NCBI GenBank assembly: GCA_963755695.1
Contig: CAVWLB010000010.1
Location: 992,001 to 1,056,000 of the forward strand
Source: QHWT01 sp963755695
GTDB lineage: Bacteria > Acidobacteriota > Vicinamibacteria > Vicinamibacterales > 2-12-FULL-66-21
DNA: 64,000 nucleotides
Reading direction: 5' to 3'
The translations under genes were made by a program, and so were the position numbers. Positions 17,907 to 25,482 of the stretch are shown in pieces (the stretch's first letter is position 1; the number at the start of each line of letters is the position of its first letter). Below the pieces are notes generated by a model that searched no databases, was not told where the DNA came from, and was given only the letters and a program-made list of their open reading frames with translations.

Positions 17907-18062
17907 GCGGATACCGGCAGTCCGCGGCACCAATCAGCGGTTCGCGCCAAAAGTCCGCAGTCGGCAGCAGGTAGCGTCATCGCGCTGCTGACTGCGAACT
18001 GCACTTGCAGACGGCAGGTCGCCGGCTACAGACCGCAGTCCGCAGACTGCCACCGATACCGA
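17907..18062. repeat. Degenerate inverted-repeat spacer (GCAGTCCGCGG unit)
   Basis: The left half holds GGCAGTCCGCGG, AAGTCCGCAGTCGGCAGCAG and related units. The right half, from about 17985, holds GCTGCTGACTGCGAACTGC, GACCGCAGTCCGCAGACTGCC and others, so the two halves are imperfect reverse complements. It lies between two genes in the same direction. Confidence 0.6.
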
Positions 18063-18063
18063 C

Positions 18064-18732
18064 GTGTCCATTTCTGACCTTTTGAAATTCGGCGGCAAGC
18101 GGCCAAACCAGAGCACCGGCGCGGGCAACGACGTGTCGGCTGCCACGGGCGCCGATTCGACCGTGGTGTCGAAGGCGCTGCCGAAGTTCATTGCCGCGCT
18201 CTCGAGCACCCAGTCGCCGATGCTCATTGATTTCGGTCCGGTCATCGGTCCGAATGTCGCGTTCTTCGGCGAGACGCTCGGGTGCAAGCTGTTCATCGAG
18301 GATCTCGCCAAGGATCTCGAGCGGCACACACGCGCCGGCACCCGCGAAGAGTTGCCGGACTTGTTCGCCAAACGCTTCTCACAAGCGGACGGAAGCGTCG
18401 ACGGCGTGCTCTGCTGGGATATCTTCGATTTTCTCGAACGTCCCGCCGCGCAGGCGCTCGCCAAGGAAGTCGTGCGGGTGCTGAAGCCGGGTGGTGTCGC
18501 CATGGGGTTCTTCTGCAGCTCGATGGTGGGCGTTCCCCCTCAATCGCCATTCACGAAATTCGAGATCGTCGAAGACACGACCTTGCGCCAGCGCTCTCAC
18601 CCGGGCGCCAGCGGACCGAAGTTCGTACTGCAGAACCGCGACATCATCAGGATGTTCGAGGGGCTGTCGGTCGCCGACTCGTTCCTTCTGAAGAGCAACA
18701 CCCGGGAAATGCTGCTGCGCAAGCGGGCGTAA
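18064..18732 (+). CDS. Methyltransferase-like protein (class I fold, degenerate SAM motif)
   Basis: A 222-residue protein with a class I methyltransferase layout: an N-terminal low-complexity stretch, SPMLIDFGPVIGPNVAFFGETLGCKLFIEDLAKDL (motif I region), DGVLCWDIFDFLERPAAQALAKEVVRVLKPGGVAMGFFCSS (motif IV/V region with the typical LKPGG turn) and a C-terminal strand pair ending FLLKSNTREMLLRKRA. The usual GxGxG of motif I is missing (FGPVIG), so catalytic activity is doubtful. The start is a GTG at 18064. It lies between bactofilin and a SAM hydrolase and could be a bactofilin-associated factor; that is inference from position. Confidence 0.7.
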   Translation: MSISDLLKFGGKRPNQSTGAGNDVSAATGADSTVVSKALPKFIAALSSTQSPMLIDFGPVIGPNVAFFGETLGCKLFIEDLAKDLERHTRAGTREELPDLFAKRFSQADGSVDGVLCWDIFDFLERPAAQALAKEVVRVLKPGGVAMGFFCSSMVGVPPQSPFTKFEIVEDTTLRQRSHPGASGPKFVLQNRDIIRMFEGLSVADSFLLKSNTREMLLRKRA

Positions 18733-18733
18733 C

Positions 18734-19522
18734 GTGCGTCCCGTTCTTGCGTTCCTGACCGACTTCGGCACACGTGACCACTACGCGGGAACGATGAAGG
18801 CGGTCGCGCTCGGCATCTGTCCCGACGCGACCCTGCTCGACATCACCCATGACGTCCCGCCGCACGACATCCTGGCGGGAGCGATGGAACTCGCGGCTGC
18901 CTACCGGTACTTTCCCGCGGGGACGATCTTCGTCGCGGTGGTTGATCCGGGGGTCGGTTCGGCGCGCCGCGGCATCGCGGCGGAAACGGCCGACTACAAG
19001 TTCGTCGCGCCCGACAACGGCGTCCTCACGGCTGTGCTCCGCGAGACGCCGCCGAAAAAGACCGTGGAGCTCACCGAGCGACGCTACGCGCGACCCACCG
19101 TCAGCCGCACGTTCGAAGGCCGGGATCGCTTCGCGCCGGCGGCGGCATGGCTGGCCAAGGGCATTCAGCTCTCTGCGCTCGGCCGCCCCGTCGCCGAGAT
19201 TCAGCGCATCGAGATCCCGGTCCCGGAGGTGTCAGCCGACGCGGTCACCGGAATAGTGCTTCGCGTCGATCGATTCGGCAACCTGGTCACGAACATCGAT
19301 CGCAAGACCATCGAGCGCCTCGCCCAGGGGAACGTGATCGAGATTGATGCGGGCGGGCAGCGCATCGAACGGCTGGTTGCAACCTACGCGGAGCTTCCCG
19401 TGGAGGGTGTCGGGGCGCTCTTCGGCAGCACCGATCATCTCGAACTGGCGGCCCCGTCCTCCAGCGCCGCGGATCGCCTGGCCCTGGCCCGCGGCGCCAT
19501 CGTCAAAATCACCCGGCGGTAA
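18734..19522 (+). CDS. SAM hydroxide adenosyltransferase (DUF62 family)
   Basis: A 262-residue enzyme family that splits S-adenosylmethionine with water into adenosine and methionine. Characteristic segments are FLTDFGTRDHYAGTMKAVALGICPDATLLDITHDVPPHDI, FVAVVDPGVGSARRGIA, FVAPDNGVLT and the C-terminal IVLRVDRFGNLVTNI (the D...FGN motif). The length is normal. The start is a GTG one base after the upstream stop codon, so it is probably translated with the methyltransferase-like gene. It may limit SAM or clear it from a damaged pool; the physiological role of the family is not well settled. Confidence 0.9.
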   Translation: MRPVLAFLTDFGTRDHYAGTMKAVALGICPDATLLDITHDVPPHDILAGAMELAAAYRYFPAGTIFVAVVDPGVGSARRGIAAETADYKFVAPDNGVLTAVLRETPPKKTVELTERRYARPTVSRTFEGRDRFAPAAAWLAKGIQLSALGRPVAEIQRIEIPVPEVSADAVTGIVLRVDRFGNLVTNIDRKTIERLAQGNVIEIDAGGQRIERLVATYAELPVEGVGALFGSTDHLELAAPSSSAADRLALARGAIVKITRR

Positions 19523-19790
19523 AACCTCACAATCGAAGAGTCGAAGGACGAGCGAAGGGTTCGAGGGAACGCCGGAACTCGTTTCTAATCGAAGGGCGAA
19601 CCTCGAAGGTCGAAGCGTCGAAGGTTGAAGCAGCCGAGAGCGTCAATTCGGTCCGAACCCGTCGAGCGATTCAGGGCAAACACCTGATCGGGTCTCCTTC
19701 GATTCCTTGGGTCCTCCTTCGATTCCTTCGATTTTCAAAAGCGCCCTCTCATGAAAGAATAGCGGTTTCTATCTTTCAGAGGACGGCTTC
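19523..19790. repeat. Degenerate inverted-repeat spacer (TCGAAGG unit)
   Basis: The left half, 19530-19630, has TCGAAGAG/TCGAAGGAC/GCGAAGGG/TCGAAGGTCGAAGCGTCGAAGG units. The right half, 19696-19738, has CTCCTTCGATTCCTTGG and CTCCTTCGATTCCTTCGATTTTC. They are reverse-complementary in character, and the left units have period 7-9. No gene is seen in these 268 nt; the ATG of the acyl-CoA dehydrogenase follows an AGAGGA box at 19778-19783. Confidence 0.6.
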
Positions 19791-20993
19791 ATGCTTGATT
19801 TCGATCTCACTGAGGAACACCGGATCCTCGAACAAACGGTTCGCGAGTGGGGCGCCCGCGAGGTGGCCCCGAAGATTCACGATCTGGATCGCGAGCATCG
19901 TTTCGATCGCAACTACCTCAAACACATGGCGGACATGGGTCTGCTCGGCTGCTCGGTGCCGCAGGAATACGGCGGCGCGGGAATGGACTACATCAGCCTC
20001 GGCCTCGTGAGTGAGGAACTGGAGTACCTCGACACGTCACTCCGCGTGATCATGTCGGTGCACGCCGGGCTCAACTGCCTGACGCTGCTCACGTGGGGGA
20101 CGGAAGACCAGAAGAGGCGGTATCTGGTCCCGCAGGCTCAAGGTAAGAAGATTGCAACCTACGGGTTGACTGAGCCTGCTGCGGGCAGCGATGTTCGAGG
20201 GATCCAGACCACCGCCGTCAAGAAGGGGGATCGCTATTTCCTCACCGGCGAGAAGATGTGGATTTCGCTGGCGGACGTGGCCGACAACTTCCTGGTGTTC
20301 GCCTGGACGGATGCCGAGAAGAAGAAGCAGAAAGATCCCTCGGGGATCAGCGCCTTCATCATCGAACGGGAGTTCAAGGGATTCTCGAGCGGCACGCTGA
20401 AAGAGAAGTGGGGAATCCTCGCCGGCAACACCGGCTTCTTCAAGATGGACGAGGTCGACGTGCCGGAGGCCAATCTGGTTGGGCGTCCTGGTGAGGGTTT
20501 CAAGATCGCGATGTTTGCCCTCGACCAGGGACGGTACACCGTTGCCGCCGGGGCGACGGGGTTGGTCCGCGCGTGCCGCGACGCCAGTGTGAAATACGCC
20601 AAGGAGCGCAAGACCTTCGGCGTCGAGATCGGCCAGCACCAGTTGGTGAAGGAAATGATCGCGCAGATGGAATCGGACTATCAGGCCGCCCGGTTGTTGT
20701 GGATGCGTGCCGGAGTTCTGAAGAACGCGGGCCGCCGCAATACACGCGAGACCGGCCTGGCGAAGTGGTTCTCGACGGTGGCATCCGAGCGCGCCGCCGG
20801 GGATTGCGTGCAGGTGCACGGCGCCAATGGCTATTCCGATGAATATCCGGCCGGCCGCTTCTATCGCAACTGCAAGGGCGCGGTGATCTACGAAGGAACG
20901 CGCGAGATTCACAAGGTCATGCAGGCGGACTACGTGCTGGGCTATCGGCAAGACAAGCCCACGCGGTGTGAATTGCCGCCCCATCGATCGTGA
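19791..20993 (+). CDS. Acyl-CoA dehydrogenase
   Basis: A 400-residue FAD enzyme introducing the alpha,beta double bond in acyl-CoA esters. Family motifs are YGLTEPAAGSDVRGIQTTA (FAD contact), GEKMWISLADVADNFLVFAWTD and the C-terminal VQVHGANGYSDEYPAGRFYRNCKGAVIYEGTREIHKVMQADYVLG; the glutamate in YEGTREIHK is at the usual catalytic-base position for short-chain and glutaryl-type enzymes. The EYLDTSLRVIMSVHAGLNCLTLLTWGTEDQKRRYL segment is typical. It stands alone between a repeat spacer and glpX, so the substrate class cannot be fixed. AGAGGA lies about 8 nt before the ATG. Confidence 0.92.
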   Translation: MLDFDLTEEHRILEQTVREWGAREVAPKIHDLDREHRFDRNYLKHMADMGLLGCSVPQEYGGAGMDYISLGLVSEELEYLDTSLRVIMSVHAGLNCLTLLTWGTEDQKRRYLVPQAQGKKIATYGLTEPAAGSDVRGIQTTAVKKGDRYFLTGEKMWISLADVADNFLVFAWTDAEKKKQKDPSGISAFIIEREFKGFSSGTLKEKWGILAGNTGFFKMDEVDVPEANLVGRPGEGFKIAMFALDQGRYTVAAGATGLVRACRDASVKYAKERKTFGVEIGQHQLVKEMIAQMESDYQAARLLWMRAGVLKNAGRRNTRETGLAKWFSTVASERAAGDCVQVHGANGYSDEYPAGRFYRNCKGAVIYEGTREIHKVMQADYVLGYRQDKPTRCELPPHRS

Positions 20994-21049
20994 CTACCGG
21001 ATGAGCAGGAGCACGGCCGACTTCACGGTCGGTTCTAGAGGGAGCCGGA

Positions 21050-22039
21050 ATGAATTCTGATCTCTCGCTCGACTTTCTCCGCGTCGTCGAGCAGGCGGCA
21101 ATCGCCTGCGCGCACACGATGGGCCAGGGAGACGGCCACAAGTCGGACCGGGCCGCCGTCGAGGCCATGCGGAGCTGCCTGGACACAGTGCCGATTGACG
21201 GGACGATCGTGATCGGCGAAGGGGAGCGCGACGAAGCACCGATGCTCTTTATCGGCGAGAAAGTGGGAATGGGAGCGAAGCAGAAGCTTCCGTTCGGCAT
21301 CGAGTTTCCCTCCGTCGACATTGCGGTCGATCCACTCGAGGGGACCAACCTCTGTTCGACCGGAGCGCCGAACGCAATCGCGGTGCTGGCGGCGTCGAGC
21401 AAGGGCGGGCTGCTGCACGCGCCCGACCTCTACATGGAAAAGCTGGTGGTCGGACCCAGCGCGAAGCAGGCGGTGAGCCTCGACGCCACGGTCGCGGAGA
21501 ACCTGCGGGCGATCGCTCGCTGCCTCGAGCGTGACGTCGCCGACCTGGTCGTGGTCGTCCTCGACCGGCCCCGCCACGTGCAACTCATCGAAGACATCCG
21601 CGCGACCGGCGCCCGTATTCGCCTGATCTCCGATGGCGACCTGTCGGCGGGCATTGCCGCCGCGGTCGTTGGCAGTGGTGTACATGCGGTGATGGGCACC
21701 GGAGGAGCGCCCGAAGGGGTGCTGACCGCCGCGGCGATGCGCTGCCTGAACGGCGAAATCTTCGCGCGGCTGGTGATCAAGAAGCCGGAGGACGAGGAAC
21801 GCTGCCGCGCGATGGGCGCCGATCCCAGGCGAGTCTACACCTCGAGGGATCTCGCGTCCGGCAAGGGGATCGTCTTCGCCGCCACTGGCGTGACCGACGG
21901 CACGCTGATGCGCGGGGTGCGCTTCTTCGGCGACGGCACCCGCACGAGCTCGCTCGTGATGCAGAGCGATCCCCCGCGGATCCGCTTCGTCGACACCATT
22001 CACGTCGAACAGTCACGGATGGTCAGAGTTCGATTCTAG
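21050..22039 (+). CDS. glpX: Fructose-1,6-bisphosphatase class II
   Basis: A 329-residue gluconeogenic phosphatase of the lithium-sensitive GlpX family, dephosphorylating fructose-1,6-bisphosphate. Metal- and substrate-binding motifs are VIGEGERDEAPMLFIGE, VDIAVDPLEGTNLCSTGAPNAIAVLA, LISDGDLSAGIAAAVVGSGVHAVMGTGGAPEGVLTAAAMRCLNGEIFARL and GVTDGTLMRGVRFFGDGTRTSSLVM. It is full length. GAGGGAGCC lies a few bases before the ATG. It is downstream of the acyl-CoA dehydrogenase with a 56-nt gap, so co-transcription is possible. Confidence 0.95.
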   Translation: MNSDLSLDFLRVVEQAAIACAHTMGQGDGHKSDRAAVEAMRSCLDTVPIDGTIVIGEGERDEAPMLFIGEKVGMGAKQKLPFGIEFPSVDIAVDPLEGTNLCSTGAPNAIAVLAASSKGGLLHAPDLYMEKLVVGPSAKQAVSLDATVAENLRAIARCLERDVADLVVVVLDRPRHVQLIEDIRATGARIRLISDGDLSAGIAAAVVGSGVHAVMGTGGAPEGVLTAAAMRCLNGEIFARLVIKKPEDEERCRAMGADPRRVYTSRDLASGKGIVFAATGVTDGTLMRGVRFFGDGTRTSSLVMQSDPPRIRFVDTIHVEQSRMVRVRF

Positions 22040-22304
22040 ACTGCAGACTGCAGACTGCAGACTGAAGATTGGTATTGCCGATTGATGATTGTAGATTCCA
22101 TTGACGATTGGTGATTGTAGATTCCATTGACGATTGGCGATTGGCGATTGGCGATTGGCGATTGGCGCCAATTTACAATTAAATCATCAGTCACAATTCC
22201 AAAATCCTCGCTCCCCAATCATCAATCAGAATCGTCACTCGTCAATCCAATCGACAATCTGCAATCCGCAATTAGAATCTGCATTCTGCAATCTGCAATC
22301 TGCA
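22040..22304. repeat. Degenerate inverted-repeat spacer (CTGCAGA and GATTGGC units)
   Basis: CTGCAGA is repeated three times from about 22040. An exact 26-bp tandem duplication follows (22086-22111 and 22112-22137), then five exact copies of GATTGGC (22132-22166). The right half, about 22215-22304, has the complementary units AATCATCAATC, CAATCTGCAATC and TCTGCAATCTGCA. The start codon of the MFS gene is in the last CTGCAATG unit. This is the clearest example of slippage-type growth among the spacers. Confidence 0.75.
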
Positions 22305-23558
22305 ATGAATTATCGTCAGAACCTAGTGGCCGTGACCGCGGCCTCGTTCATCGGGTTCATGGGCTTCACGCTCGTGATGCCGTTTCTTCCGCTCTACTTC
22401 CATCAACTCGGCGTAACCGATGTCGGCGAGGTCGCGACCTGGTCCGGCCTGTGCCTGGGGGTGACGCCCGCGCTCACGGCGCTGCTGGCGCCGGTCTGGG
22501 GACGGGTGGCCGATCGCTTCGGCCGGAAGATCATGGTCGTGCGCTCGCTGGCGAGCTTCGTGCTGGTGATGGGCGCGATGGGTGTAGTGACGCACGCGTG
22601 GCATGTGTTCGCGCTTCGCGCAGTCCAGGGACTGTTTGCCGGCTATGGCGCGCTCACCTTGACGATGGCGGCCGATTCGGCGCCGAAGGGGCGGATGGCT
22701 CAGGCGATTGGGACGGTGCAGACGGCGCAGCGGCTCGGCCCGGCGCTGGGACCGGTATTCGGCGGGATCGTGGCCGCGCTGGTGGGTCTTCGCCGCGCCT
22801 TCTTCGTTGCGGCGGTGTGCTATCTCGTGGCGGTGGTGCTGGTGTTGCTGATGTATCACGAGCCGCCGCGACATACACGCGCCGATGGAAGCGGCGGCAC
22901 CGGGTCGACGGTCACCTTTCGCAACGTCCTGGCGTTCGAGAATTTCCTGCTGATGATGGCGGTGATCTTCGGGCTGCAGTTCGTCGATCGCAGTTTCGGA
23001 CCGATCCTGCCGCTCTATGTGGGAGCACTCGGCATCGCTCCTGAGCGGATCCCGCTGACCTCAGGCGCGCTGTTTTCGATCGCTGCCGGGACCGGGGCGG
23101 TCGGTCATCATTACTGTGCGGCGCTGATGCGCCGGCGATCGCCGACCGCGATCATCACCCTGGCGTGCGCGGTTGCGGCGGCCGGAGCCGCGGTGATCGT
23201 CATCGCGCGTGATGCGCGATGGCTGTTCGCGGGCGCACCACTCTTCGGCCTTGCGATTGGCGCCGGCATGACCGCCGCGTATACCGCAGCGGGGAGCGTG
23301 GTGCCGGCAAGCGCTCGGGGCGCGGGGTTTGGCCTTCTGACCACCTCGTCGCTGATCGGTCTCGCTTTGAGCCCGATCGTCAGCGGCCTGCTCGGCGCCA
23401 CCTCCATTCGCGCGGTGTTCGCGCTCGACGTGGTCGGACTCGGTGCGCTGGCGATCGCCGTGCACCGCATCGGAGGCGACGAGCGCCCAAAGCAACCCAT
23501 GGTGGTCGGCGAGGAGCCGAAGATCGCAGAGGAACCGTTACTGTCGGAAACGGTGTAG
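22305..23558 (+). CDS. MFS transporter (multidrug-resistance type)
   Basis: A 417-residue, 12-helix major facilitator. MNYRQNLVAVTAASFIGFMGFTLVMPFLPLYF is helix 1. The motif-A loop is GRVADRFGRKIMVVRS between helices 2 and 3, and motif C-like GLFAGYGALTLTMAADSAPKGRMAQAIGTVQTAQRLGPALGPVFGG in helix 5 points to a drug/proton antiporter. The C-terminal half repeats the fold. The ATG at 22305 is embedded in the CTGCAAT repeat and has no Shine-Dalgarno sequence; the open frame continues into the repeat, so the true start is uncertain. The substrate is unknown. Confidence 0.88.
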   Translation: MNYRQNLVAVTAASFIGFMGFTLVMPFLPLYFHQLGVTDVGEVATWSGLCLGVTPALTALLAPVWGRVADRFGRKIMVVRSLASFVLVMGAMGVVTHAWHVFALRAVQGLFAGYGALTLTMAADSAPKGRMAQAIGTVQTAQRLGPALGPVFGGIVAALVGLRRAFFVAAVCYLVAVVLVLLMYHEPPRHTRADGSGGTGSTVTFRNVLAFENFLLMMAVIFGLQFVDRSFGPILPLYVGALGIAPERIPLTSGALFSIAAGTGAVGHHYCAALMRRRSPTAIITLACAVAAAGAAVIVIARDARWLFAGAPLFGLAIGAGMTAAYTAAGSVVPASARGAGFGLLTTSSLIGLALSPIVSGLLGATSIRAVFALDVVGLGALAIAVHRIGGDERPKQPMVVGEEPKIAEEPLLSETV

Positions 23559-23608
23559 CGGCAATACTCGAACCGCGGCATGCGGCGATCACTGATAATC
23601 GAGCTTCA

Positions 23609-24220
23609 ATGCCAATGCTGCTCAGCACCGACGCGAGTGCGATTCGTGATGCCGCGCAGCTTCTGCGCGACGGGCGGGTCGTCGCCTACCCGACGGATAC
23701 CCTGTACGGCCTTGCCGTCGATCCGCGAAATGTCGTGGCCGTGCGACGATTGTTCGAATTGAAGGGACGCGCGGAAACCACTGCGCTGACACTGATCGCT
23801 GCCGATCTCGCGCAAGCGGAGGCGGCAGGCGACTTCAACCCGCTTGCCTCGCGGCTTGCTGCACAGTGGTGGCCGGGCCCGCTCACGATTGTCGTGACGG
23901 CACGATCGATCATCGCGCGCGAGACGCTTGCCGGCGGCACAACCGTGGGCATTCGCGTGCCTGCCCATGATGTGGCCCGAGCATTGGCAGGCGAATTCGG
24001 CTTCTGCATCACTGCAACGAGCGCGAACCGCTCGGGCGCGAATCCCGCGGTCGTCACCGCAGAGGTGATCGCGGCGCTGCCGCAGGTCGATGCGGTGATC
24101 GATGCAGGCGGCGTGAAAGGCGGCGCACCGTCGACGCTCGTCAGCGCGCACGACGGGCGTGCAACGCTCGTTCGAGAAGGCGCGATCGCCTGGGACCACG
24201 TGATAAGATCGCTGCAGTGA
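23609..24220 (+). CDS. Threonylcarbamoyl-AMP synthase (Sua5/YciO/YrdC family)
   Basis: A 203-residue protein producing threonylcarbamoyl-AMP for t6A37 modification of ANN-decoding tRNAs. The YrdC domain shows GRVVAYPTDTLYGLAVDP, the KGR substrate loop (LFELKGRAETTALTLI), WWPGPLTIVV, TTVGIRVPAHDVARAL and ITATSANRSGANP. The length is that of the short TsaC form, without a Sua5 C-terminal domain. The start is the ATG at 23609. The stop overlaps the GTG start of hflX. Confidence 0.88.
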   Translation: MPMLLSTDASAIRDAAQLLRDGRVVAYPTDTLYGLAVDPRNVVAVRRLFELKGRAETTALTLIAADLAQAEAAGDFNPLASRLAAQWWPGPLTIVVTARSIIARETLAGGTTVGIRVPAHDVARALAGEFGFCITATSANRSGANPAVVTAEVIAALPQVDAVIDAGGVKGGAPSTLVSAHDGRATLVREGAIAWDHVIRSLQ

Positions 24221-25482
24221 TGCGGGAAAGGGCGGCGCTCGTCGGCCTTATCAACGACTCCCAGAGACCTTTCGACCCGGAACATTCCCTCGACGAACTG
24301 GCCGGGCTCGCGACGGCCGCGGGCGCCGACGTCGTGCTGCGCCTGCTGCAGGAGCGCGAGAAGCCGGATCCCGCAACCTTCCTCGGCAGCGGAAAGGTGC
24401 TCTCGCTCGCGCAGTCGTGCGAAGCGACCCGCGCCGATGTCGTCATCTTCGACAACGAGCTGAGCCCGGCGCAACTGCGCAACCTCGAGCGCGCGCTCGA
24501 TCGGAAGGTGATCGATCGTACGCAGCTCATTCTCGACATTTTCGCTGCCCGCGCGCGAACCCGCGAAGGCAAGCTCCAGGTGGAACTGGCGCAGCTCAAA
24601 TACGTGATGCCGCGTCTGGTCGGTGCCGGCTCCGCGCTCTCGCGTCTCGGCGGCGGAATTGGCACCAGGGGTCCCGGGGAAACGAAACTCGAAACCGATC
24701 GTCGGCGGATCCGGCACCGGATCAGTATTCTGTCGAAGGAAATCGACGCCGTTCGCCGCCGCCGCTCGCAGCTGCGCGAGCGCCGCCACAAAGCCGCCGT
24801 GCCGACGGTGGCGCTGGTCGGTTACACCAACGCCGGAAAGACCACGCTCTTCAACACGCTCACCGGCGACGATGCGGTCGCGTCGGACGCGCTGTTTGTC
24901 ACCCTCGATCCGCTGCTGCGCAAGGTGAAACTGCCGGATCGCCGCGAGCTGATCGTGTCGGACACGGTCGGCTTCATCGATCGCCTGCCGCACACGCTCG
25001 TGGCCGCCTTCCGCGCAACGCTCGAGGAGGTCGCCGGAGCCGATCTGCTGCTTCACGTCATCGATGCGGCGGATCCCGAGCGCGAACGTCACGTCGACGC
25101 GGTGCGGACGGTGCTGGCGGAGGTCGGAGCCAATTGCGTGCCGGTGCTCGACGTGTTCAACAAGACCGATCTTCTGGATCAGGCAGAGCGCGAACGGCTG
25201 TCGGCCGTCTACCCTGGAGTCTTGCGCGTATCGGCCCTCAGGGGCGACGGCCGCGATGAACTGATTGCCGCGATGGAGTCGCGGCTCGCACTCGACACCG
25301 CGAAGGTCACCTTCGAGTTCGACGCCGAGGACGACAGCAAACGTCACGAGATCTCGCAACTCTATCGCCTTGGCCGCATTCTCCGGCACGCGGCGTCGGA
25401 CGGCCACGTCACCATCGAAGCCGAGATCCCGCGGCGTCTGCTCGGACGCTTCCGCAGGGAAGGCTCGCGTGCGGGTGTGTAA
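24217..25482 (+). CDS. hflX: GTPase HflX
   Basis: A 421-residue ribosome-associated GTPase that splits stalled 70S ribosomes. The N-terminal HflX domain includes PATFLGSGKV and VIFDNELSPAQLRNLERAL, then LSRLGGGIGTRGPGETKLETDRRRIRHRI. The G domain has G1 GYTNAGKTTLFN, G3 DTVGFIDRLPHTLVAAF and G4 NKTD. A C-terminal domain follows (KRHEISQLYRLGRIL). The GTG start overlaps the TGA of the upstream gene and the 3' end overlaps the next lipoprotein gene, so the run 23609-27378 looks translationally coupled. Confidence 0.94.
   Translation: MMRERAALVGLINDSQRPFDPEHSLDELAGLATAAGADVVLRLLQEREKPDPATFLGSGKVLSLAQSCEATRADVVIFDNELSPAQLRNLERALDRKVIDRTQLILDIFAARARTREGKLQVELAQLKYVMPRLVGAGSALSRLGGGIGTRGPGETKLETDRRRIRHRISILSKEIDAVRRRRSQLRERRHKAAVPTVALVGYTNAGKTTLFNTLTGDDAVASDALFVTLDPLLRKVKLPDRRELIVSDTVGFIDRLPHTLVAAFRATLEEVAGADLLLHVIDAADPERERHVDAVRTVLAEVGANCVPVLDVFNKTDLLDQAERERLSAVYPGVLRVSALRGDGRDELIAAMESRLALDTAKVTFEFDAEDDSKRHEISQLYRLGRILRHAASDGHVTIEAEIPRRLLGRFRREGSRAGV

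Noticed and set aside
22086..22166. Possible CRISPR array from regularly repeated GATTGGC
   Set aside because: Units are 7 bp with no spacers, and there are no cas genes; it is a simple tandem repeat.
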